Shown here piece by piece: positions 6,709 through 13,866 of a stretch of DNA of 16,582 nucleotides. The position numbers were made by a program, and so were the translations under genes. Below the pieces are notes generated by a model. The model worked only from the letters and a program-made list of their open reading frames with translations. It did not search any database and had not been told where the DNA came from. The first letter of the stretch is position 1. Each line of letters begins with the position of its first letter. The stretch is from Bacteroidaceae bacterium. Its GTDB lineage: Bacteria; Bacteroidota; Bacteroidia; Bacteroidales; Bacteroidaceae. The DNA lies in NCBI GenBank assembly GCA_016302435.1, contig JAEDNQ010000033.1, positions 1 through 16,582 on the forward strand. Direction: 5' to 3'.

Positions 6709-8310
6709 ATGAAACAACTACTTCTCGGTGACGAGGCAATAGCACTTGGTGCTATCAATGCTGGACTTTCTGGGGTATATGCTTACCCTGGAACTCCTTC
6801 GACCGAAATCACTGAATTCATCCAAAACAACAAGGTGGCAAAGGAACGTGGTGTCCACAGCCGCTGGTGTGCCAACGAGAAAACAGCCATGGAGGCTGCA
6901 CTTGGCATGTCGTACGCAGGCAAGAGAGCTCTTGTCTGCATGAAGCATGTTGGCATGAACGTATGTGCTGACGCATTCATCAACAGTGCTATAACAGGTG
7001 TCAACGGAGGTCTCATCGTGCTCGCTGCCGATGACCCATCCATGCACTCAAGCCAAAATGAGCAGGATTCACGTTTCTACGGCAAGTTTGCCATGATACC
7101 TGTCTTCGAACCGTCAAACCAGCAGGAGGCTTACGACATGGTGGCCAGCGCCTTTGCTCTCTCCGAGGCAATAAAGGAACCTGTGCTGCTGAGAGTCGTC
7201 ACTCGTCTCGCCCACAGCCGTGCAGCCGTGGAGGTGGGAGAGCCTATGGAAGAAAATGCTCTCAATGTGGCTAAGGAAAGTTGGGTGCTCTTGCCTGCCA
7301 TAGCTCGTCGTAAGTATGTAGAACTTCTCGACAAGCAGGCTGACATGATTAAGGCTGCAGAAGCATCTGTGTATAACAAGAAGGAAACAGCTGCAGGACA
7401 AAGGCTCGGCATCATTGCCTGTGGCATAGCATACAACTACGTCAAGGAAAATGTGGGTGACAACGCCAACATCCTCAAAGTGTCACAGTACCCTCTCTCT
7501 GTTGACAGCATCAAGGCCTTCGCTGCTGAGAATGACGCTCTCATCGTCATGGAAGACGGACAGCCTGTTGTGGAGGAGATGGTGGCAGGCATGGTGGGCG
7601 CTGACTATCCAGTAAAGGGAAGGCTCACTGGTGACCTCCCTCGCACAGGCGAGCTTACACCCGACTGTGTGGCAAAGGCTCTCGGCATGGAAGCAGGCCC
7701 AGCCTTCCAGCCCGCAAAGAATCTGGCTGGACGTCCGCCACAGCTCTGCCAGGGATGTGGACACAGGGATGTATACACGGCTCTCAACCAGGTGCTGGCA
7801 GAATATCCCGACTACCGCATATTTGGTGACATCGGATGCTACACCCTCGGCGCTCTCCCCCCATTCAAGGCTCTGGCAAGCTGCGTAGACATGGGCGCAT
7901 CCATCACCATGGCCAAAGGCGCTGCCGATGCAGGACTCTTCCCATCTGTAGCCATCATAGGCGACTCCACCTTCACACACTCAGGCATGACAGGCCTGCT
8001 CGATGCCGTCAATGACAAGTCAAACATCACCGTCGTCATCTCCGACAATCTCACAACAGGCATGACGGGAGGACAGGACTCTGCAGGAACAAGCAAGTAT
8101 GAGGCCATCTGTACAGGACTCGGTGTAGATCCTGCACACGTCAGGGTCATAGTGCCACTGCCCAAGAACATGCCAGAGATTACGCGCATTCTCAAGGAAG
8201 AGATAGAGTACAACGGAGTGTCAGTCATCATCCCACGACGCGAGTGCATACAGACAGCCGCGCGCCACGCCAGGGAAGCAAAGAAAGCAAAGGAAGCAAA
8301 GCAATCATGA
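6709..8310 (+). CDS. iorA: Indolepyruvate:ferredoxin oxidoreductase, alpha subunit (short form)
   Basis: Catalytic ThDP subunit that oxidatively decarboxylates aryl-pyruvates (indole-, phenyl-, hydroxyphenyl-pyruvate) with CoA to arylacetyl-CoA, CO2 and reduced ferredoxin, or runs in reverse as a carboxylase. The 533 residues start with the transketolase-like domain (GDEAIALGAINAGLSGVYAYPGTPS cut here at 7-31; WCANEKTAMEAALG near 53-66). The ThDP domain follows: CQGCGHRD at 347-354, GDIGCYTLG at 373-381, GDSTFTHSGMTG at 418-429 and ISDNLTTGMTGGQ at 444-456. Cys347, Cys350, Cys377 and Cys513 are plausible ligands of the proximal 4Fe-4S cluster. The C-terminal two-cluster ferredoxin domain of archaeal IorA is absent; the protein ends in a Lys/Ala-rich tail made by a 9-bp repeat. 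It overlaps iorB by ATGA. Confidence 0.93.
   Translation: MKQLLLGDEAIALGAINAGLSGVYAYPGTPSTEITEFIQNNKVAKERGVHSRWCANEKTAMEAALGMSYAGKRALVCMKHVGMNVCADAFINSAITGVNGGLIVLAADDPSMHSSQNEQDSRFYGKFAMIPVFEPSNQQEAYDMVASAFALSEAIKEPVLLRVVTRLAHSRAAVEVGEPMEENALNVAKESWVLLPAIARRKYVELLDKQADMIKAAEASVYNKKETAAGQRLGIIACGIAYNYVKENVGDNANILKVSQYPLSVDSIKAFAAENDALIVMEDGQPVVEEMVAGMVGADYPVKGRLTGDLPRTGELTPDCVAKALGMEAGPAFQPAKNLAGRPPQLCQGCGHRDVYTALNQVLAEYPDYRIFGDIGCYTLGALPPFKALASCVDMGASITMAKGAADAGLFPSVAIIGDSTFTHSGMTGLLDAVNDKSNITVVISDNLTTGMTGGQDSAGTSKYEAICTGLGVDPAHVRVIVPLPKNMPEITRILKEEIEYNGVSVIIPRRECIQTAARHAREAKKAKEAKQS
8274..8300 (+). repeat. Three 9-bp tandem units at the 3' end of iorA
   Basis: GGAAGCAAA, GAAAGCAAA and GGAAGCAAA follow each other and encode Glu/Lys-Ala-Lys triplets in the last residues of IorA. 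Unit length is a multiple of three, so slippage would change tail length without shifting frame. The array ends 6 nt before the iorB start codon. Confidence 0.7.
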
Positions 8311-8885
8311 AAAAAGACATCATACTCTGCGGTGTGGGAGGACAAGGCATCCTCTCCATCGCCACCATCATAGGAGAAGCTGCCACTGAGGCAGGCATAA
8401 ACCTCAAGCAGGCCGAGGTTCACGGAATGAGCCAGCGAGGAGGAGACGTGCAGTCAAATCTCCGTCTGTCAACAGAGACCATTTACTCCGACCTCATAGC
8501 TCAAGGCAAGACAGATGTCGTCATCTCCATGGAGCCCATGGAAGCACTGCGCTATCTGCCCTACCTCGCCCCCGATGGCACTATCGTCACCAGCAGCAAG
8601 CCTTTTGTCAATATCCCCAACTACCCCGAGGAAGCAGAGCTCATGGCCGAACTTGACTCCATGCCGTCGGTCGTCAAACTCGACATCGACTCAGTAGCCA
8701 AGGACGCAGGCAACGCTCGCGGAGCCAACATGGTGCTGCTTGGCATGGCTGCTCCCTACATTGAGATTCTCTCTGTAGAACAGCTGCGCAAAGCCATAAC
8801 CGTCATCTTCGCAAGAAAGGGAGAAGCCATAGTAGAGGCAAACCTCAAGGCCTTCGACTGCGGTGTGGCTGCGAGCAGGAAATAG
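8307..8885 (+). CDS. iorB: Indolepyruvate:ferredoxin oxidoreductase, beta subunit
   Basis: The 192-residue partner of IorA belongs to the POR gamma-type domain family (2-oxoacid oxidoreductase small subunit) and completes the active heterodimer. Motifs: GVGGQGI at 9-15, EVHGMSQRGG at 37-46 and GNARGANMVLLG at 135-146, all characteristic of IorB. I chose the ATG at 8307, which overlaps the iorA stop as ATGA and gives MKKDIILCGVGGQG. An in-frame ATG at 8244 would add 21 low-complexity residues encoded inside iorA and is unlikely. The overlap implies translational coupling and equal stoichiometry. Length matches the family (about 190-200). There is no cysteine cluster, so no Fe-S centre is expected in this subunit. 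Confidence 0.94.
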   Translation: MKKDIILCGVGGQGILSIATIIGEAATEAGINLKQAEVHGMSQRGGDVQSNLRLSTETIYSDLIAQGKTDVVISMEPMEALRYLPYLAPDGTIVTSSKPFVNIPNYPEEAELMAELDSMPSVVKLDIDSVAKDAGNARGANMVLLGMAAPYIEILSVEQLRKAITVIFARKGEAIVEANLKAFDCGVAASRK

Positions 8886-8886
8886 T

Positions 8887-8955
8887 GCTCTCAGCCTTTT
8901 TGGGCACATCTCCGTCCCGTTTCAGAGGCTCTCAGCCTTTTGGGCACATCTCCGT
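8887..8955 (+). repeat. Direct repeat of 29/28 nt in the iorB-paaK spacer
   Basis: The block 8887-8915 (starting GCTCTCAGCC, ending ACATCTCCGT) recurs at 8928-8955 with only one T missing from the central T-run. The copies are separated by 12 nt. They start 1 nt after the iorB stop. No pairing arms are seen, so this looks like a recent local duplication or an interspersed repeat family, not a hairpin. Confidence 0.8.
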
Positions 8956-8964
8956 TCGGCTTTT

Positions 8965-8981
8965 GGGGGTTCTTAACCCCC
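8965..8981 (+). other. 7-bp GC-rich hairpin in the iorB-paaK spacer
   Basis: GGGGGTT (8965-8971) pairs perfectly with AACCCCC (8975-8981) around a 3-nt loop. No T-run follows, so it is not a standard terminator. It could adjust the ratio of iorAB to downstream message or block exonucleases; that is inference. Confidence 0.5.
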
Positions 8982-9047
8982 ATTTACCATTCGTCCTGCC
9001 CCTTTCAACCCCGAAAACTCTTAACCCAATAACCCTTTACAAACACA

Positions 9048-10352
9048 ATGATACACAATCCAGCAATAGAGTGCATGTCGCGCGAAGACATGCGCAAGCT
9101 CCAGTCGGAACGACTCGTCAAGACTGTCAAGACATGCTACGACAATGTGCCCTTCTACCGTCGCAAGATGGACGAACTTGGCGTAAAGCCAGAGGACATA
9201 AAGTCAATAGACGACATACATATGCTCCCCTTCACCACAAAGCACGACCTTAGAGATGAATATCCCTTCGGACTGCAGGCTGCACCAATGTCGGAGGTAA
9301 GACGCATACACGCATCCTCTGGCACTACGGGCAAACCCGTCGTAGACACATACACAGACAACGACTTGGACAACTGGGCAGAAGGTGTGGCACGCGTCCT
9401 TGCCGTTGCAGACACGGGCAAAGGCGACATAGTACAGGTAAGCTATGGCTACGGACTCTTCACAGGAGGTCTTGGCGCCCATGACGGAGCTGCCAAGCTC
9501 GGAGCTGTGCAGTTGCCTACCTCAGCAGGAAACTCGGAGAAGCAGATAATGCTCATGCAAGACTTCGGCTCTTCAATCCTCTGCTGTACACCGTCATACG
9601 CGCTCCACCTCGCCGAGGTCATCGAGGCAAGCGATAAAGTGCACCTCCAGAACCTCAAGCTCAGAGCAGGTTTCTTCGGAGCAGAGCCATGGACAGAAGG
9701 CATGCGCCGAGAACTGGAGACAAAACTCCACATCAAGGCATACGACATCTATGGACTCACTGAAATGTCAGGCCCAGGAGTCGGAGGCGAATGTGAATAC
9801 CAGGACGGCACACACCTCTGGGAAGACATGTTCTATCCGGAGATAATCAACCCCGACACTCTTGAGCCATGCGCTCCGGGAGAATTTGGAGAACTCGTCT
9901 TCACTTCTCTATGCAAAGAGGCTATGCCTATACTGCGCTACCGCACTCGTGACCTCACCCGCCTCATCTACGAGCCTTGCAAGTGCGGACGTACAGCCGT
10001 GCGTATGGATCGCATCCTCGGTCGTTCGGACGACATGCTCATTGTGCGTGGTGTCAATGTCTTCCCATCGCAGATAGAGACTGTCCTCACAGAGTTCCCT
10101 GTCTTCACACCGCAGTACTTCATCACTGTAGATCGCAAAAACAACGAAGACTCCTTCGACCTCGACGTTGAACTCCGCTCCGAATATTTCTCACCCAACC
10201 CCTCCAAGCAGATGCCATACATCAAGCCTCTCTACGACCGTATCGTATCGCTCGTCGGCATCAAGCCTAACATCCACATCAAAGAGCCAGGTGCCATCAC
10301 CCGCTCTATCGGTAAGGCCAAGCACGTGGAGGATAAGAGAAAGTTTAAGTAA
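9048..10352 (+). CDS. paaK: Phenylacetate-CoA ligase family enzyme, copy 1
   Basis: AMP-forming ligase of the ANL superfamily, PaaK branch: aryl acetate + CoA + ATP to arylacetyl-CoA + AMP + PPi. The 434 residues have the phosphate-binding loop SSGTTGKP at 90-97, then SYGYGLFTGGLG at 132-143 and the adenine/substrate region YDIYGLTEMSGPGVGGEC at 232-249. RYRTRDLTR at 298-306 and GRSDDMLIVRGVNVFPSQIE at 325-344 follow. The C-terminal lid has IGKAKHVEDKR at 421-431, including the probable catalytic lysine. CKCG at 311-314 belongs to a small Cys pair seen in this branch. Length is normal (about 430-440). Being next to iorAB, it probably works on the arylacetyl-CoA that IorAB makes or uses. It follows iorB by 162 nt of repeat-bearing spacer. 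Confidence 0.92.
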   Translation: MIHNPAIECMSREDMRKLQSERLVKTVKTCYDNVPFYRRKMDELGVKPEDIKSIDDIHMLPFTTKHDLRDEYPFGLQAAPMSEVRRIHASSGTTGKPVVDTYTDNDLDNWAEGVARVLAVADTGKGDIVQVSYGYGLFTGGLGAHDGAAKLGAVQLPTSAGNSEKQIMLMQDFGSSILCCTPSYALHLAEVIEASDKVHLQNLKLRAGFFGAEPWTEGMRRELETKLHIKAYDIYGLTEMSGPGVGGECEYQDGTHLWEDMFYPEIINPDTLEPCAPGEFGELVFTSLCKEAMPILRYRTRDLTRLIYEPCKCGRTAVRMDRILGRSDDMLIVRGVNVFPSQIETVLTEFPVFTPQYFITVDRKNNEDSFDLDVELRSEYFSPNPSKQMPYIKPLYDRIVSLVGIKPNIHIKEPGAITRSIGKAKHVEDKRKFK

Positions 10353-10519
10353 TGTTCTGAAAAATAACATCCAAAGGTCTTTTTCGTCGGTTTGCTTTGA
10401 GCATCGCTGAGCAATCATGAAGGGATGTTCAAGCCCAAAGGGACAACTACTTGCCGTCAAGGAACGGTCAGCAGGAGGTTTCAATCCCTCGAACGACTGA
10501 CAAGAAGACAATCTGAATA

Positions 10520-11833
10520 ATGAACACACCACTCGACTACACTATCGTCACCGAAGCCATCGACAGCATGGCTCTCGGTGACTTCTCGCAAGCGACCATA
10601 CGCGACATACAAGCACTGTCCAAGACTCTTGAAGAAAGGACAGGGCAGCCTGTCATCCATCTGGAGATGGGAGTGCCAGGACTTAAACCGTCAGACATAG
10701 CTATCAAGGCAGAACAAGAAGCTCTCGCTTCGGGATGTGCCACCATCTATCCTCCAAACGGAGGCATACCACGCATCAAGCAGGCTGCATCGCGCTTTGT
10801 CAAGGCTTTCATCGGCGTGGACATCGACCCGCTGTGCTGCATTCCCACCACTGGCAGCATGCAGGGCACCTTCGCCACCTTCACTGCCGTATATCGAGCC
10901 ATGCCCGAGCGCGACACCGTGCTCTTCATCCACCCTGGATTCCCAGTGCAGACGACTCAGTGTGACGTCATAGGACTGCGACACGTGGGCCTGGACATCC
11001 ATGGCTACCGCGGGCAGGCGCTCATTGACAAACTTGACGAGATACTCACCTCCGGACATATCTCCACCATCGTATACTCTAATCCGAACAATCCCTCATG
11101 GGTGTGCTTCAACGAGGAAGAGCTGAAGGGCATAGCCAGCCTCGCCGACAAGCATGATGTCATCATACTTGAAGACCTCGCATATTTCGCCATGGACTTC
11201 CGCCGTGACCTCTCCCATCCCTTCGAAGCTCCTTACCAAGCTACTGTGGCTAAGTACACTGACCGCTACATACTCGCTGTGTCTGGTTCGAAGGCATTCT
11301 CATACGCAGGACAGCGCATCGGTGTCACCTGCATCAGCAATACGCTCTACCACCGCTTGTACCCAGCTCTGCAAGAGAAATATGGCGTGGGAGAGTTCGG
11401 CAATTTCTTCTGCAACCGACTCATGTACACACTCTCCAGCGGCACCACACACAGCGTGCAGCATGCCATGGCGGCTCTCATGGAGGCAGCATGCGACGGC
11501 GCGTATGATTTCCTCGCCGACGTCCGCGAATATGGCGAGCGAGCACGATACATGAAGGATGTTCTACTCTCCAATGGCTTCTACCTCGTCTACGACAACG
11601 ATATGGGGGCACCACTTGCTGATGGCTTCTACTTTACTGTGCAGTACCCTGGCATGACAGACCTGCAGCTCACACGCAAGTTGATGTACTACGGCATTGC
11701 CGTCTTCCCTCTCGACACTATGGGCTCAGAGCAGCAGGGTGTGCGCATCTGCACTTCTTTCTTCTCCGAAGCACAGCGCCCCGTTTTCAAGGAGCGAATA
11801 GAGGCTTTCCATAGAGACCACAGGCAGGCATGA
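10520..11833 (+). CDS. PLP-dependent class I/II aminotransferase, probably aromatic
   Basis: Fold-type I aminotransferase of 437 residues. Visible landmarks: YPPNGGIPRIKQA near 77-89, TTGSMQGTFATF at 110-121 (cofactor phosphate region), SNPNNPS at 187-193, EDLAYF at 218-223 with Asp219 and Tyr222, SGSKAFSYAGQRIG at 255-268 with Schiff-base Lys258, and Arg409 in GVRICTS, which would bind the substrate carboxylate. Placement between two paaK genes and downstream of iorAB suggests that it interconverts aryl-pyruvates with Phe, Tyr or Trp, but substrate specificity is inferred from context only. It is preceded by 167 nt of spacer with only a weak CCGT/ACGG hairpin (10454-10467) and no promoter box. 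The chosen ATG gives MNTPLDYTIVTEAID; no Shine-Dalgarno. Branched-chain or general amino acid use remains possible. Confidence 0.88.
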   Translation: MNTPLDYTIVTEAIDSMALGDFSQATIRDIQALSKTLEERTGQPVIHLEMGVPGLKPSDIAIKAEQEALASGCATIYPPNGGIPRIKQAASRFVKAFIGVDIDPLCCIPTTGSMQGTFATFTAVYRAMPERDTVLFIHPGFPVQTTQCDVIGLRHVGLDIHGYRGQALIDKLDEILTSGHISTIVYSNPNNPSWVCFNEEELKGIASLADKHDVIILEDLAYFAMDFRRDLSHPFEAPYQATVAKYTDRYILAVSGSKAFSYAGQRIGVTCISNTLYHRLYPALQEKYGVGEFGNFFCNRLMYTLSSGTTHSVQHAMAALMEAACDGAYDFLADVREYGERARYMKDVLLSNGFYLVYDNDMGAPLADGFYFTVQYPGMTDLQLTRKLMYYGIAVFPLDTMGSEQQGVRICTSFFSEAQRPVFKERIEAFHRDHRQA

Positions 11834-11843
11834 CTCTTTAAGA

Positions 11844-11903
11844 CAATGCAAGTATGCAAGTCATAGTGCAATGCAAGTATGCAAGTCATAGTGCAATGCA
11901 AGT
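11844..11903 (+). repeat. 25-bp tandem repeat, 2.4 copies
   Basis: The unit starting CAATGCAAGTATGCAAGTC occurs at 11844-11868 and identically at 11869-11893, followed by the first 10 nt of a third copy to 11903. Each unit contains ATGCAAGT twice, or nearly so. The array lies 10 nt after the aminotransferase stop and 75 nt before the second paaK. The identity of the copies implies recent expansion or active slippage. Confidence 0.9.
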
Positions 11904-11978
11904 TCAGGACATAGAGAGCGTGCATGCTGCTACTTGCTGACTCTACATAGCAGATAATTCAAAAAAACACTACCACTT

Positions 11979-13295
11979 ATGGACGACAAATCACCATTTC
12001 TACATCCTCAATACGAGACACTCTCTCGTGAGGAGATAGAGCGACTGCAACTTGAGCGACTTCAGGCTACAGTCAAGCACTGCATGAATTCCCCATTCTA
12101 CAAGAAGCGCTTTGATGAGGCAGGTCTCAAGCCTGAGGACATTAAGACTCTCGAAGACCTGCGCAAGATACCATTCACCACCAAGCAAGACCTGCGAGAT
12201 ACATACCCCTTCGGCATGGCCAGCGTTCCTCTGCGCCAATGTGTGCGCCTTCACTCCTCGTCTGGCACTACAGGCAATCCTACCGTCATTCTGCACACGC
12301 AGAAAGACATAGACGAATGGGCCAACGCTGTGGCTCGATGCCTCTGGATGGTTGGCCTCCGTCCGGACGATGTCTTCCAGAACTCTTCGGGTTACGGCAT
12401 GTTTACTGGCGGACTCGGCTTCCAATACGGCGCAGAACGACTCGGTGCTCTCACCGTGCCAGCAGCAGCGGGCAACTCTCTCCGACAGATAAAGTTCATT
12501 AAGGACTTCGGCACTACCGCCATTCATGCCGTGCCCAGTTATGTCACACGCCTCTATGAGGTGATGCAGGAAATCGGTGTCGACCCACGTCGTGACACTC
12601 ACCTGCGAGTGCTCGCCATCGGTGCTGAGCCACACTCAGAGGAACAGCGCAAGCGCATTGAGCAGATGCTTGGTGTGAAGGCTTACAACTCCTTCGGCAT
12701 GAGCGAGATGTGTGGCCCTGGAGTGGCGTTTGAATGTCAGGAGCAAAACGGTCTTCACTTCTGGGAAGATTACTATATCGTTGAGATTGTCAATCCAGAA
12801 ACACTTGAACCCGTGCCCGACGGAGAAATAGGCGAGCTCGTGTTGACCACTCTCAACCGAGAGGCTATGCCTCTGCTTAGATACCGCACACGCGACCTCA
12901 CTCGTGTCCTGGGACGCAGCTGTCCTTGCGGACGCAACCACATACGTCTCGACCGAATGAGAGGACGCTCTGACGACATGATGGTGCTTCGGGGAGTAAA
13001 CATCTTCCCAATTCAGATAGAGAAGATTCTCATGCAGTTCAAGGAACTTGCCAATAACTACCTCATCACTCTGACCACAGACGAGGATAACGACAACATG
13101 ACAGTGGAAGTAGAACTCGAAGAGCTCTTCACCGACGACTATCAGAGACTCCTCTCTTTAGAGAAAGAAATCAAACGACGCCTCAAGGACGAGATTCTTC
13201 TCACACCTCATGTAAAGCTCGTGCCAAAGGGCACATTGCCTGTGTCTGAGGGTAAGGCGGTGCGTGTCGTGGACAAGAGAAAAGTGTATCAGTAG
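11979..13295 (+). CDS. paaK: Phenylacetate-CoA ligase family enzyme, copy 2
   Basis: A second PaaK-branch ligase of 438 residues, colinear with copy 1 but clearly diverged. The phosphate loop is SSSGTTGNP (93-101, Asn where copy 1 has Lys), followed by NSSGYGMFTGGLGFQYG and YNSFGMSEMCGPGVAFEC. RYRTRDLTRVLG and GRSDDMMVLRGVNIFPIQIE come next, with a C-terminal lid LPVSEGKAVRVVDKR carrying the probable catalytic Lys. CPCG replaces CKCG. Retention of all core motifs argues that both copies are active. Changes in the substrate-pocket stretch (IYGLTEMSGPGVGG versus SFGMSEMCGPGVAF) suggest a different aryl acid preference, for example phenylacetate versus indole- or hydroxyphenyl-acetate; this is inference. 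The ATG at 11979 gives MDDKSPFLHPQYETLSREE and has A-rich upstream sequence without a Shine-Dalgarno. Confidence 0.92.
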   Translation: MDDKSPFLHPQYETLSREEIERLQLERLQATVKHCMNSPFYKKRFDEAGLKPEDIKTLEDLRKIPFTTKQDLRDTYPFGMASVPLRQCVRLHSSSGTTGNPTVILHTQKDIDEWANAVARCLWMVGLRPDDVFQNSSGYGMFTGGLGFQYGAERLGALTVPAAAGNSLRQIKFIKDFGTTAIHAVPSYVTRLYEVMQEIGVDPRRDTHLRVLAIGAEPHSEEQRKRIEQMLGVKAYNSFGMSEMCGPGVAFECQEQNGLHFWEDYYIVEIVNPETLEPVPDGEIGELVLTTLNREAMPLLRYRTRDLTRVLGRSCPCGRNHIRLDRMRGRSDDMMVLRGVNIFPIQIEKILMQFKELANNYLITLTTDEDNDNMTVEVELEELFTDDYQRLLSLEKEIKRRLKDEILLTPHVKLVPKGTLPVSEGKAVRVVDKRKVYQ

Positions 13296-13340
13296 ATTAC
13301 GGTCATTGAGTAGTTTGTGACCATTCAGTAGATTACTGCC
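13286..13340 (+). repeat. About three degenerate 18-nt tandem units at the paaK-ACT junction
   Basis: TCAGTAGATTAC occurs at 13289-13300 and again at 13325-13336, exactly 36 nt apart. Between them CATTGAGTAGTTTGTGAC (13304-13321) is a weaker middle copy, giving an approximate 18-nt period. The first copy includes the TAG stop of the upstream paaK, so the repeat grew across the end of the gene. Confidence 0.6.
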
Positions 13341-13358
13341 AAAATAAAATTATCCACT

Positions 13359-13775
13359 ATGACAATAAAGCAGCTTTCCATATTCATAGAAAACAAAGGC
13401 GGTACACTCATACGTGTGCTCGACCTGCTCAGCAAGGCTGGCATACAGATTATTGCCTCCACCATAGCTGATACAAAAGATTACGGCATATACCGTGTGC
13501 TATGCGAGTCGCCAGCACAGGCGTACCTCATACTTAAAGAAGCAGGCATCAATGTGCAGCTATCAGATGTCTTTGCCCTGAGCATCGACGATGTGCCTGG
13601 ACGGGCAGCAGAGGCTGTCAAGGAAATATCAGATTCTGGGGTAAGCATTCTCTACCTCTACTCCTTCCTCTGGAGGGGCAAAGGTGTGCTCGTCTTCCGT
13701 GCTGACCAAAGCGAGAAGGCTAAGGAGGTCATCATGCTCAGCAAGATGGCTTTCCTCACAGAGGGAGATTTTTAG
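13359..13775 (+). CDS. Tandem ACT-domain protein, probable amino-acid-sensing regulator
   Basis: A 138-residue cytoplasmic protein made of two ACT domains and nothing else. ACT1 covers about 1-70 (QLSIFIENKGGTLIRVLDLL, then IIASTIADTKDYGIYRVL at 31-48). ACT2 covers about 70-138 (FALSIDDVPGRAAEAVKEIS, then VSILYLYSF at 95-103). The Gly residues in the turns (KGGTL; DVPGRA) sit where ACT domains bind amino acids. Stand-alone tandem ACT proteins of this kind are often found next to paaK and iorAB genes. As last gene of the cluster, it may sense Phe, Tyr or Trp and bind one of the enzymes or a regulator. It has no DNA-binding or catalytic domain. The direct target is unknown. Confidence 0.88.
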   Translation: MTIKQLSIFIENKGGTLIRVLDLLSKAGIQIIASTIADTKDYGIYRVLCESPAQAYLILKEAGINVQLSDVFALSIDDVPGRAAEAVKEISDSGVSILYLYSFLWRGKGVLVFRADQSEKAKEVIMLSKMAFLTEGDF

Positions 13776-13776
13776 G

Positions 13777-13835
13777 CACGAGTCCGTTGTGACTCCTCGT
13801 GTTCAGTAGGTTTAACATGTTTTTTTGTTGAACCT
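13777..13835. terminator. Two hairpins between convergent ACT and dprA genes
   Basis: CACGAG (13777-13782) pairs with CTCGTG (13796-13801) directly after the ACT stop codon. AGGTTTAAC (13808-13816) pairs with GTTGAACCT (13827-13835), with one G-U pair and a loop of AT, G and a seven-T run. Neither is followed by a T-run, but their position between two converging units suggests that they end transcription of one or both. Confidence 0.45.
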
Positions 13836-13866
13836 CCTATCACGCAAGGGGGGATAACAGGGATTC

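Noticed and set aside
6340..6717. Minus-strand frame of 125 codons upstream of iorA
   Set aside because: It runs across the iorA promoter, the leader and the terminator-like hairpin, and is rich in Cys, His and Phe without any domain; non-coding signals explain the region better.
8244..8306. Upstream ATG adding 21 residues to IorB
   Set aside because: The extension is only an out-of-frame reading of the iorA repeat tail; the ATGA overlap start gives the normal IorB N-terminus.
8887..8955. CRISPR-like repeats
   Set aside because: Only two copies, no spacer series, a 12-nt gap and no cas genes.
8885..9253. Plus-strand frame of 122 codons over the iorB-paaK spacer
   Set aside because: It consists of repeat sequence and then an out-of-frame reading of the paaK start; no coding character.
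10474..10490. tRNA T-arm-like string GGAGGTTTCAATCCCTC
   Set aside because: The stem does not pair properly and no acceptor, D or anticodon arms are found around it.
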